From: Trifolium pratense
Taxonomy: Eukaryota; Streptophyta; Magnoliopsida; Fabales; Fabaceae
DNA: 64,000 nucleotides
Assembly (NCBI RefSeq): GCF_020283565.1
Contig: NC_060060.1
Location: forward strand, 72,277,257-72,341,256
Reading direction: 5' to 3'
Shown: in pieces, positions 12,334 to 23,741 of the stretch
Layout of the letters: every line of letters begins with the position of its first letter
Numbering within the stretch: position 1 is the first letter of the stretch
The notes under the pieces: generated by a model
Told to the model about the DNA's origin: nothing
What the model saw: only the letters and a program-made list of their open reading frames with translations
Databases searched by the model: none
Made by a program: the position numbers and the translations under genes

Positions 12334-14323
12334 TATGTGTACTTGTAGTACTAACTCTGTAGTGTGTGACTTGAGTTGTGAACTTGTGGTGGAATAAATA
12401 TTGGTTTGAAATACCAAAAATATCTAGTTGATCTGAGTGGTAAAAACTCTGGCACACTTTAAGGAAGTGGTTAGAATTTAAATTTGACTTCTGCTTTGGT
12501 ATGGTTGAGCAGGCGGTTTTACCTGTTACATTTTGACACACAAATCTGACATTTAATTCACTCAAATTCAGCGTTGGTTGGAATCCACCGTGATTTTGTA
12601 TAAGCTACAAAGAGTAATTTCTGAAAAATTACAGTGTATCATTGTGACATATCCACCGTAATGCCAAATATAGGCTACATATGATGTTGATGGAGTGAAA
12701 ATGTGTCAAAAAAACATCTTTAATGCACCTTATATGCTCAACAACTCTTTCATAGATCTTAGAATTTTCGATGTGCCTATGTCAACATTATCCAATATGT
12801 TTGTAAGCAGAAAACTATCCTCTGTCCTCATTTATAAATTTATAAATTTATGTTTAGATTACACATCCTTATATTTAGAACTGTACATCTTGAGCGTGAT
12901 CTGAGTGGCCCGATAGAAGTAGCTTGATAGCGTGCTTGACTCAACAAATCTTTGATCGACTTTGACACCGTTTTAGAATTTAGATTGTGTCTAGCTCAAT
13001 CTTACAAAATTGAGTTATAAGGTGAGAATTGCAAGCACATATAAACTAATGTCCAAACAATAACTCATCCAATGTGAGACTCTTAATAATAATATAAATT
13101 ATTTTTTGTTAAATGGGGATGATATCATGGATTTATAATATAGTTTAATTCGAAATATTTGTATTTTTTTTTAATTTTATATTCAGACCATATCTCATCC
13201 AATGCGTTAAATATTTTTGGCTTAACACTTTGGATTTTAGTAGAATGAACCTTGATAATCTAGCTTTCAATCGAAAGACAAATATAGTCTAACTTATTGC
13301 AGTTGATTCATCTTCTCTCGAATGATTGGTATTGGTAACTGTTGGGTCACGAGGGTACAACCAGGGGAATCATTCACATTGTATTCAGAACAACTATACG
13401 GGACACGTCATCTGACCACCTTTGTCAGGAAGACTTTCGATACAAGGAGTCGGTCGAACAACTATACAAGTGAGTTGTACACCACATTTTAACCCAAAAC
13501 CTCAATACATTATGTTTATGGGTCTTTTCACTTATAAAATATTCAATCTCGACTTTTCTAAATAGTATGAGACTTAACCCACCTCACACTTGCCACAACG
13601 GTAACTTATTGAATTCATTGACCATTAGCTTGGTTAAATGTTTGAAACATTAATGTAACTTAGTTGTTAGGTGAATGAGTTGTTGGGGATCATAACTAAG
13701 GTTTTTTTTAGAGCCTATCTATACGGTGAGAGTAATGTGCTTTCAAAATGGAATGGGGATAGTGTAACTTTTTTCCGGGTTTGCATGTATATGTCATGAG
13801 AATGAAGGAAGAAGTTTCCATGGGAAGTGTTTGGTTGGTGAGATTTTAGCTTCAGTGATGTAGCTTTTCAAAAAAAAATTAGTGTAAAGGTCAGATGAGT
13901 AGATCAATTTACTATCAATGTCACAAACAGAACGTAACTTAACAGTTCACACATAAGAGGACCACAAGGCCCAAGAATTTGTACTCATTGAATTTATTGA
14001 TCAATAAATATTTCACCCATTTATTATATGAATACCTTTAGTTTAGATCTTATAATAACTTGAGTAGTTTTATGAATAATTAGGAGAAAATATTTGTCGA
14101 GTAAATATAGTCCAGTTGGTAGTTAGAAGAATGTGTAGAGGTTGAGTTTGAACTCTATATTTCTTACTTTTTTATTTGAGGTGTGTGAGTCTAATCACCA
14201 AACCACTTGATCCCAAAAATATGTGAGAATATCTAATCACAAAATAAATAGGAAATACACCTAATTTAAGTACATTATGCTCCTTTCTTCTCTTATTATA
14301 ATATCCTTCAACAAAGTTAATGG
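12334..14323. other. Promoter side of the lipase gene and intergenic DNA
   Basis: Upstream of the minus-strand lipase start lies AT-rich DNA without a supported gene. Short ORFs here have no recognisable domains. The stretch at about 12950-13680 reads like decayed repeat sequence but I could not assign it. Confidence 0.4.
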
Positions 14324-14530
14324 GTTCAAATAGGAATTGGATCTGGTGCAGTCACTTTTCCATGCAGTCGTTTTATAGCCGTCCGATTAGATCGGACGGC
14401 TTAAACAAATGCAGTCAATAAATAAGTTTTTAAATCATAACTGTCTGATCTTGATCAGACGGCTGTAGATGGCCTGAATGCATGACTGCACCAAAAAGGT
14501 GACTGCACGGAATCCGGGTCCGTTCAAATA
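14324..14530. mobile_element. Mutator-type MITE with 9-bp target duplication
   Basis: The body is 14333-14521 (189 bp). The 9-bp direct repeat GTTCAAATA abuts it at 14324-14332 and 14522-14530. The termini form an imperfect inverted repeat of about 35 bp containing GTGCAGTCAC at 14346-14355 and its complement at 14499-14508. A 9-bp duplication with long terminal inverted repeats is typical of Mutator-like elements, and the short non-coding body makes it a MITE. It carries two internal dyads: GCCGTCCGAT around TAG at 14378-14400, and GTCTGATC around TT at 14443-14460. Confidence 0.85.
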
Positions 14531-14814
14531 ACATCCTGGTTTTTTATGAAGTTTGAAATTGAAAAGGTTTAGCTATTAATGCATTATGCTATTTATTTAA
14601 AAGATGATGGTGCTTGTTCTTGCATTAATGGTGGCTTTCTATGAGACCATCATGGTTGTTCAATAAAAGGTTTCTTTGATAAAGTTAATTCTAGCTACTC
14701 CCTCTTTGCAAAAGGTGGTAGTTGCATATATAGTGGTCTCATTTTAGCACGAGATTTAAGAATTAAGATTATTATCTTTGAAATCGATTATCTTTCTAGG
14801 CTAATGCTACGGAG

Positions 14815-15105
14815 TGGTCCACTATGGACAAGTGATCTACTAAATATGAATTTTACGAAATTTACTGTTGGATTGAAAGTTTATATCGTATAGATCATCC
14901 ATAAATTTTTTAAAATTTTTTGAAAATCATTTGATATGTTATTGAGACTCATCAAGATTTACGTTATTTAATAAATCGTTAATCTTGATGTATCTCAATA
15001 ACATATCAAATGATTTTCAATTTTTCTAAATTTTTCTATGGATGATCTATATGATATAAACTTTCAATTCAACGATGAATTTTGTAAAATTCGTATTCGT
15101 TATAA
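14815..15105. repeat. Long fold-back (inverted repeat) element
   Basis: Two arms of about 110 bp are nearly complementary. The left arm is about 14850-14962 and the right arm about 14978-15095, with a short loop between. Matching blocks include AAATCATTTGATATGTTATT on the left and its complement on the right. Transcription would give a long hairpin RNA. It is probably a MITE; I cannot fix its ends or find a clean target duplication. Confidence 0.75.
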
Positions 15106-15130
15106 TGTTATTAAATACTGGTCCATTTAA

Positions 15131-16200
15131 TATTAGAATTTACCTATCTTTCTATCTATAATATATTAATATCGTCAAAAAAAAGGTCATACCACATGCA
15201 CTTCTCTTCTACTGCTACTTAAGGAAGTATCTATCATGCTTCATACATAGTACCGTGGATTATACCAGTTCTATTTATTTTTCTCCAAGAGAAACAAATA
15301 AGTGTTTGACTCAATGTAAATTTTCTACTTCTCTTTCTATTGTTGAATATTTTGTTCCTTTTTAAAATTCTCAACTCTCTTGTGTTGAAAGATGTTGGGG
15401 ATCTTACCTCCAAGCTTTCTTTGTAGTTAATAACGTACCTCCTTTTCTTTATAAAAAAAGAAAAGAAAAATATGAGCAATATCATAAGAGATGTGCTTAG
15501 ACCAAAAAGACCCGATTACATTTGGGTTATGTTTGGGTTATGTTTTTCAGGCCCAGTCAGTCCAAGATCACGGGCTAATGGGCTGATCCATCAGTCCAGC
15601 CCATTTTTGACGGCTCTAGACATTATCAATGAGTCCATTTGTTATTTTTGGTTGAACCAAAATGGATTTAAGAACAACAACCTTTAATTTTTGACTTTTG
15701 GTGATAACAATGTTTGTAAGAACAATTTGATACTATAATGTGTTTGTTTATATGCGTATCTATTTATTGATCTTATAGACAGAACAACTCAAGTTGTGGA
15801 TATTATATTCTGAATATTACAGATGACCAAGGAAGTCGAAGCCAACAAAATACTTCATCTTCTGTAGTCAAGCTAAAAGACCGACAGTCATCCTTTAGGC
15901 CAAAGATTCGAATATATGGCTAGGGACAAGAATTACCAAGAAAGCTCAGTGTCATCAAAGGTTTATTTGGATATAAAGAATGTATTATCTCGTCGGTCAT
16001 ATTGTGGCAGCTATTAGAAGACAAACTCACATGATCCTATGAAAGTGCCCTCACATCTTTTCTTCACTCAAAGACAAAATCCAGTACAAGGTACTGTACT
16101 ATCTAAGGATAAGGTTACAACAACACTATTTGCAGAAGAATTCTAGTGTAAATAGATCAATTCAAAATTATGTATAAATATAGAGACAAAGCTAATTTAA
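15131..16200. other. Intergenic repeat-derived DNA
   Basis: No gene recognised. Near 15596-15618 a sequence reading CCCATTTTTGACGGCTCTAG closely matches the complement of the terminus of the element that starts at 17448, so it is probably the end of a related, truncated copy. The rest to 16200 looks like decayed repeat DNA without recognisable coding. Confidence 0.4.
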
Positions 16201-16207
16201 AGACTAT

Positions 16208-17062
16208 GACTCTGTTTGGAAAAAATAGCTTATATCTGATAAGCTAGCTGATAGCTTATGGCTGATAGCTGATAGTTTCTAGCTGATAAGTTGATTGAAG
16301 TGTTTGGTAAAATTAGCGGTTCACATGACTGATAAATGTAAAATGACATAAAAGTACATCTTTAATTCAATAATTTTTTTTATCAAATTAATACTATTTA
16401 AGATACTTAGAATTTAATATTTTAAGTTTATCTTATTTTATTTTTTTTAACAATATTTTAAGTTTATTAGTTAAATAAATTTATCTTTCAAATATTATTA
16501 TTAAACTAATTTTTATATGCTGATTTTTTTTCTTAAAAAAATTATTTTCATTTCAGTTGATGTACTTTATGAAAAAGTAACAACAAAACATATTCACAAT
16601 ATAGTATAATGGTTAATTATAGTAAGGTACATTGTTTAAAAAAAAAATTATAGTAAGGTACGTACCTATGAATTGATAAAAAAATAATATGTTTTAGCTA
16701 TCATATTTGCAAATAGATAATAAGACAACGTTAAAACATACTATATACATGTGATTTTAAAAGAAGCAACATTAAAACATATATTTACTTATTTTATTTT
16801 AAATTCTAATGATAATAAATTATAAAGGGTAAATGTGGATTATAGTTAAAATAATAAGGGTAAAAGAGGAAGAAAAAATGAAAAGCTAGAAGCTATAAGC
16901 TCAAAAACTACTTGAAATAACTTATGAAAAAGAAGCTAATAAGTCAGTAAAATAAACTATAAGCTCGTTCTGAAAAGACTGTTACAAAACATGGCTTTTA
17001 GCTTATAAGTCATAAGAAAAAAGGTAAAAACTAGTTTTTTTTTACTTGCCAAACAAATCAAT
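16208..17062. mobile_element. hAT-like MITE or decayed short transposon
   Basis: The left edge reads CTGTTTGGAAAAAATAGCTT and the right edge ends in TTGCCAAACAAA, so the outermost GTTTGG/CCAAAC are inverted. Both ends are rich in AGCTTAT/ATAAGCT words facing each other. This layout is common in plant hAT-related MITE families. I found no clean 8-bp duplication, so the boundaries are approximate. Confidence 0.5.
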
Positions 17063-17447
17063 AAAAAAACAATCAAAATTTTGAAATGCACTCAGCTACT
17101 TAGTGTTAAATTTTTTTTCTTTCAGAAATCTTAAAAAGTCAATTGTTATATTTGAAAATATTCTTTCTTATTAGTAAAGTAAAAACACTTGTGTTTGTGT
17201 TATAATAAAGTTTATATCTCTTTGAATTTCTTTTTTTAACAAATGATAAATGAAATATGAATTTTTGGTACTTAAAAGTTTATATTTAATCCATTAGAAA
17301 AAATTATGAAAACACTTCCCTATCAGTATAATTAAATTGACAGAAACATTATAAATTATTATAGGGATCAGAGTTCGAACATTGTACTTCCACTTATTCA
17401 CTTTAAAAAGCAAAATTTTAACCACTCAGACTACTACTATAAAATCT

Positions 17448-17970
17448 AGAGCTGTCAAAATGGGCTAGCCCGAATGGGCCGGTCCGCCAAGCCCAATTTT
17501 TTTTCCGGGCTCGGGCTTTGAAAATCCTAGCCCAATTTATTTCCGGGCTTTTTAGCCCGGCCCGACAAAGCCCAATTAAAATACAGGCTAGCCCGAATGG
17601 GCCGCGGGCGGCCCGCAAGCCCGAAAAAATTAAAATAAAAAAAATAAAATATAAATATAAATAATTTGTTTTGAATGATTTGAAATTAGTTTGTAATATG
17701 AATTATAAAACACCGTCCGCTACTTAAGTAGCAGATGAATAGAAATAGGGAACCCAAGAAACTTGTAGGTAGCGGATGAGTAAAAATAGGGCGCGCGAGA
17801 AACTCGTACGTAGCGGATGAGTAAAAATAGGGCGCGTGAGAAAGTCGTAGGTAGCGGATGAATAAAAATACGACGCGCGAGAAACTCGTAGGTAGTGGAT
17901 GAGTAAAAATAGGGTGCGCGAGAAACTCGTAGATAGGGAATGAGTAAAAATACGGCACGCGGGAATTATT

Positions 17971-18002
<32 letters not shown>

Positions 18003-18257
18003 TAGCGGATGAGTAAAAAATAGGACGCGCGAGAATTATTAATGCTATTTACATGGTTGAGTTTGAGTACTAGAAGTAAAAAAAAATTTAAAAAATAAAC
18101 CGGGCCGGCCCGAAAGCCCGACTATCCGTACCAGGCCGGGCCTGGGCACTATTTTGGTAGCCCGATTTTTATCCTGATTTTTTAGCCTGGCCCGACGAAG
18201 TCCGAAGACCGACCGGGCCGGCCCGAAATTATCCGGACCTCCCGTTTTGACAGGTCT
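17448..18257. mobile_element. hAT-like non-autonomous element with GC-rich ends
   Basis: The left end is AGAGCTGTCAAAATGGG and the complement of the right end is AGACCTGTCAAAACGGG, a 17-bp terminal inverted repeat with three mismatches. Both subterminal regions are dense in GGCCCG/CGGGCC words. An 8-bp word, TAAAATCT, abuts the left end (17440-17447) and recurs two bases beyond the right end (18260-18267), so a target duplication with a small later change is likely. The body is non-coding and contains a 41-bp tandem array and a TA-rich microsatellite. Confidence 0.7.
17722..18035. repeat. 41-bp tandem repeat inside the hAT-like element
   Basis: About six copies of a 41-bp unit (for example starting GTAGGTAGCGGATGAGTAAA) run to about 17965. 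ATT and TA microsatellites follow at about 17968-18003, then a further partial copy at 18003-18035. Copies differ by a few substitutions. The repeated CGCGCGAG block makes the array unusually CpG-rich for this window. The minus-strand ORF with repeated peptide words over it is a by-product of the repeat. Confidence 0.85.
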
Positions 18258-18350
18258 ACTAAAATCTAACTACTAAACTACTTGAAATTTTTTTTGCAAA
18301 AACTAAATAGAAAAACGTGTGAAAAATGAGAAGAGAATACACATGAATTA

Positions 18351-18454
18351 AAAAAATGATGAAAAAGAACCCACTTGGCTTGAGACCTGAGACCGGGAGT
18401 GTGCTCCTCTTGAGGTCTGAGGTTCGATTCTCTCTAGCAAAAAATGATGAAAAA
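18351..18454 (+). mobile_element. 72-bp tRNA-sized retroposed insert (SINE head)
   Basis: The 16-bp direct repeat AAAAAATGATGAAAAA flanks a 72-bp insert (18367-18438). The insert contains GAGGTTCGATTCTC at about 18419-18432, close to the RNA polymerase III B box. Its second half resembles the head of the SINE found on the minus strand at 49197-49421. A long direct repeat with a tRNA-like body is the hallmark of LINE-mediated retroposition. The upstream A box is not clear. Confidence 0.65.
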
Positions 18455-18479
18455 TTAAAAAGCAAAAATACTAGAATTT

Positions 18480-18634
18480 TCGCGGTGGTGTGTGTGCGTC
18501 AGCGCATGCGTCCATCTCCCGACCTGTTTGTTTCCCCGATTCCACATTTCTATCTCATCATTCATTCTTCCTTCCTATCAATTACTATCGTTTTCTTATG
18601 CTCCTTAGCTTCATTCATTCAGGAACACCCTAAG
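18480..18634 (+). other. Probable 5' UTR exon of the WLM/PUB gene
   Basis: A CT-rich segment ends in CCTAAG followed by GTAAAT at 18635, a good donor. The matching acceptor is TCTGTAG at 19078-19084, seven bases before the start codon at 19092. The transcription start is not defined, so the left edge is a guess. Confidence 0.5.
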
Positions 18635-19091
18635 GTAAATTCAATTCAATTCAATTCTCTTCGATGCTGTTATTTCACTTCCCAATTCTCATCATCACAT
18701 AAACAATTCATTCATTCTTTTATCGTTTTTGTTATTATTGTTGGAGAGCTGATTTTGTCTAGAAATTGTCTTTCTTTTCATCTGTTTTTGGTTTAAGGAT
18801 GATATTCAATTAAGATTTTGTCACATGGGTTTCTCTATTTCCAGAAATTTGTTGTGGTAGTTCAGAATTTGTTCATAAGGTTGACTTTTGTTGAATTTTA
18901 GAGTATATGTCATTACATGAAGTTGTTAACTATTCTTGATTATGGATTGTGCTTGAATTTGGGACACTCACATCACATGTTAGATTTATCTTGATTGTTG
19001 ATTCCTATTGGGAGGGACACTTTTTATGTCTACGACTGTATATATAACAAGTTGTGGATGACCGGACGTTTTCTGATTCTGTAGATTAACT

Positions 19092-22000
19092 ATGCCGACT
19101 TCATCAAGATCGATCAACATCTCTGTTACATGGAGGGGAAAAAAGTTTGTTGTAGACATGAATTTGGATGCCACTGTGAAGGATCTAGGGGAGGAATTGC
19201 AAAAATTAACAAATATCAAACAAGATACCATGAAGCTCATTGTACCACAGATTGCTGGCAAAACTTCAAAATTGCTGGCTCCCTTTTCAACAGACCATGC
19301 ACTTTTAAGCTTGCAGGAAACATCCATTATCGAGGTACTATCATTTACATTTATACTATATCATGTGGGTTTACATTTAAGGATATGTAAACTATGGTTT
19401 TTTGTATGGCTGACATTAGTGTAGGTTTTTTTGTTCTATAAAACTCTGCACTATGTTAGCATGTGTTTGCTGTATAGTTTTATATGATCTATAGTACAAC
19501 TTCAAGTGTTTGATCTGTATGAACTAAATTATCGTCGAGTTCTCCAAAGGCATTCTCTCCTTTCATGATACTATTGTTTTGGACACATTCTTCAATGTAC
19601 TTGAGTAGATGTGGTTAATCTTATATTCTATTATTCCCGTTGTATTATGTTTTTTCCTTCCATCTTGGATTGCAACTGAACTCCAATTTTTTTAATACCA
19701 AAAGAGACCATGTTGTTATTTGATGTTAGGTTACTTGTATTAATGATAAAATATTATGCACTTTCGTCTAATTATATCTTCTGTTAAGGAGTAAGGAGTT
19801 ACCGTGTAGTGAAATGACGGTGGTGGCCCTTTGGTTATCATCACAATTCATTTCTTCATATATTGGTCAATAAACTGAGCTGCTATGAATATGAAATACT
19901 CTTAATAATGGGAGGAATTAACCTCTATTACAAGCTCAAAGCAGAAAATGGACCCCAATTCCTAATTCTCAAACAATACCCAATTACTAATTCTCATATG
20001 CCCCTTTATTAACCTCACATCTCCACTAATATAGAGTTGATTCCATACCTATCCCCCGACTCTTTAATTTCCACATGTACTTTCTGTTATTCCGTCCGTG
20101 TCTTCTCAACCCAGTTGATTCATCTTCATCATTGGGCATATAGAGCCTTCTTCTCTTTTACCCATGAATTGTGGGCCTATCATAAGGATTAATTGAATTG
20201 ATTTTTCAAATAAAAGTCCTCGTTCATTCAATTTAAGCTTGTAATTAACACTATAGTACCATCGGAAATGGTGAATGCGTTGACTAAATTATTTAGCTTA
20301 TTGTTGCTTTAAGTTAGATTTTAATGGTCTTTCATTAGGCGTGATTCATGAAATATCATTACAGTGTCCCTTGATCCATGTAGAAGACCCCACATAGTGG
20401 AGAAAGACTTTGGCTGTTTGTTATTGTATCGTCACCCCAAATTACTTTTTTCCCTTTCTAGGCCAGGTCAATTTTAATGATGGGTGCATCAACAAATGAA
20501 GTTGAAGAAGTTTTGAAAAATGCTGAAGCGAATTTAAGAATAGCGGGATTTGAGGACGAGGAAAAGAGATTGAAACAGAAAATTTCACATGGACCTCATG
20601 TTTCACTGAAACTTCCACAAGGGCCTTATATATTTTGTGAATTTCGCACTCTTGAAATTCCTGGACTGAAGGTATTATTTTACAATAATGATTATTGATT
20701 ATTAATTTTGAGCTCAAGCAGAGAATCACGCAACTCCTATTTTATCTTCAATTCTAATAGCTCCTTACGCATCTGCATTTACTTTGTAATGGTGTTTTGT
20801 TAAAAAAACCATACATTTGCTTTTGGACTGGAAAGTGTAGCCATGCATATGGTATTTTCTGATTAATGATTATCTACTGCTTTCTTTGCCACTTAATCAT
20901 ATTTGTGCAATTTTATGGAATTTTCTCAACTTATCATGAATGGTTTTTGCTTTCCGCTACCTTCAGTTGAATCCTCCTCCTTCTGAGGCACTAAAAAGAA
21001 TGCACATGCTTGCTGCAGATCCTGGAATTGTTGCTGTCATGAACAAGGTACACAAAGAAATTTTGACATAGTTATATATTTGTGTCTCACATCTTTTGAC
21101 AAATGTTTGGTTTTCATCTTGTAGCATCGTTGGCGTGTGGGAATTATGACTGAGATGGCTCCTATCGGTTACGTTGGTGTGAGCCCAAAATGCATTCTTG
21201 GTTTTAACAAGGTAGTGGGAATCTTCAAGATAAGGAAGCATGATATTTTAAATATCCACCTTTATTCTAGTGTTTATTTCTCGTATTTTCATTCTTATTT
21301 ACAGAATCATGGAGAGGAAATATCATTGCGACTTCGAACTGATGACCTCAAAGGTTTCAGGAAATACGAAAGCATTAAGAAAACTCTACTGCATGAACTT
21401 GTAAGTTATACCATACACCACAAGTATCATGTGTTGTTTTTTTTTTTCTTCTTGATCCTGAGTATTTTAAATAACACGAAAAAAAAAAAATTTAATTGCA
21501 ATGGTCTATTTGAGAAATGAAAGTTATCAAACCAACTCGTGTTTTATTTCAGGCTCACATGATACACTCTGAACATGATGCAAAATTTTATGCTCTGGAT
21601 AAGCAGGTGTGTGCACCTTCTTGAGTGTTTGGCTGTCAGTCTACTACAACATTTTGATATTCACTTGTGCTGATTTAATTTATTTATTTGGCAGTTAAAT
21701 CAAGAAGCTGCTAGTTTAGATTGGACCAAATCTGCCGGCCACACTCTGAGTGGAGTGAGGAGTTCCGAAATCTTTGAAGATGATTTTATAGAAGACAGTA
21801 GCAATATTCCTCAGAAGCTTGGAGGTAGCAGATCAGATCAGCTAATGAGTGCTCGTGAATCTTCAATTATTGCTGCCTACCATAGAATGGCTACTGTTTC
21901 CACTAACAAGTCGGGAGGGTCCGAAATAAATAAAGAACCGGATCATGATTATTCTAATGCTAATACCAGAGAACAGCCCGATTATATGGAATCTTCCTCC

Positions 22001-23741
22001 GAAGAAATCAAACATACTGACACACCCATGAATAATGACGAAGGACTTAATGAGCCTGATCCTGATGATCATATTAAAAATGGAATGAAACATGAACCTG
22101 ATCCAGATGATTCTTATCATGGTAAAGCTGTTCTTTTTGCTGTTTGTCCAGAAACTACTGATAGCAGGACTGTATTTTAACAAACGCTTATTGATTTTGG
22201 TGTAGCAGAACCATCTCAGACAAGTACCATGAATATGGATGCAACTTACCCTGATGCAAATGATTCAGAAACATCTTTGAAGTCTATTGCTCCGGCTATT
22301 GGTAAGCATTCTCCAAAAAATAGTAGTTTTTATATAGACGTATCCTGATGGACATTCATAAACCTAACAATGACGACTTGGCAGTTGGTGGCAAAAAACA
22401 ACAATTCATAATAGCATGTTGTTTTCAGGGGTCCTCAGTTGGAAATAAAGAAAAGAAATAAAAATTATTTTATTGCTTAATAAAAAATGATGAGTACCTG
22501 GGCCCTGCCCTTTTTTTGTAACAAAAAAAATAATTAAAAATGATGAGTACCAGGAGAGATATCTCTCTTCCTCCATGGGTTTCCCCTTTCATATCTAAAC
22601 ACTTGTTATTGTTAGGTCTTCTCAAAATATAATTACCTGAATTACCAAAGCCTCCCTTTGTGTTTTTTTGTTTCTTTGTTCACTCTTCCCACTGTTTATT
22701 TGTTTAACTAATTTCCCCTAACCAACTACTTTACTGTCTAAACTAACTTAGTAACTTTAATCTCTTCCCTTTTTTCTTCGAATCAACTATCCTTCTCTCT
22801 TAATAATTTCTTGATTCAGTTGCCTCCTTATTGTATTTGTCCCTACAAACGATATGTAGATTACAACTGTGTTTATAAAAGAACCTGCTCATAATGAATT
22901 TTATGCAGAAATGAATGCGATGACAGAACCTGATCCTGATGATCTTGTGGCTCCCATACCAGAATTATCTACATTGCAGACATATGAGCCAGATCCTGAT
23001 GACGAAGAACTCCAGAGGATAAATGGTGCCATGACTGCTGTTTGTAACCGATTGCAGAAGGCCTTGGAGATTCTGAAAAGTGAAGTTAGTCCAATGCAAA
23101 GTACTTCAGTTCTCCAAACTCTCTTGAAAATAATTAGGTATGCTTATGCACAATTAGATTGAGAAATCATTTCTACCATTTCGGTTGAATGGACATCCTC
23201 TTGCTTCAAACTTTAACTTCAAAAAGTTTCAGAAAATATTAGTCTCGACTTTAAGCATTCCAACTATCTGATTGCAGGAACGTGATTGAACATCCCGAGA
23301 TGGAAAAATACAAGAGATTGCGGAAGGTATGTAATCTATGCTGCCTGAGGCTAATTTTCATGTTATTCTATTTATATAATCTATATAATAATGAACATTG
23401 TTTTTGCAGACTAATCCCGTCATTGAGAGGAATATCCTAAATAATAAAGGTTTGCATCTTCTGACCATTGAATGTTAATTTCAGTAGTGCTGGTTGTGTA
23501 AAACTGCCATCTAAACAACTTTCTGTAGCTGTTGATGCTATCAATATCACTGTATTGCTCAAAATTGGACTATTATCTTTTTTCTGTTGCAGCTGCATTG
23601 GAAATTCTCTCGTTGGTTGGTTTCAGAGAAGATGTTATATATGACAATCTTGGGAAGGAAGATGCATACTTGGTGCTGAAGCGGAATGATCCTGGCTTAT
23701 TGTGGCTAGCTAAGTCAACCCTTGAGTCAAGCAGAGCTTGA
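19092..23741 (+). CDS. Ubiquitin-like/WLM metalloprotease/PUB-domain protein (Wss1 type)
   Basis: Twelve exons: 19092-19334, 20462-20671, 20967-21047, 21125-21211, 21305-21400, 21553-21606, 21695-22121, 22206-22301, 22909-23137, 23278-23326, 23410-23449, 23593-23741. They join in frame to 586 aa. Residues 1-80 form a ubiquitin-like fold (SINISVTWRGKKFVV start). A WLM domain follows at about 95-275 with the zinc-protease motif HELAHMIHSEH at 237-247: His237, His241 and His247 bind zinc, and Glu238 is catalytic. The motif is split by intron 5. Residues 465-580 look like a PUB domain, which in other proteins binds the p97/CDC48 ATPase. Wss1/SPRTN-type proteases degrade DNA-protein crosslinks and SUMO- or ubiquitin-modified chromatin proteins, so a nuclear repair role is inferred. 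Four exact EPDPDD motifs lie between the protease and PUB domains (about 377, 391, 438 and 458). Confidence 0.92.

Noticed and set aside
17686..17958. 90-codon minus-strand ORF with a repeated peptide
   Set aside because: The peptide repeat is the translation of the 41-bp tandem DNA repeat; no start context, homology or splice support.
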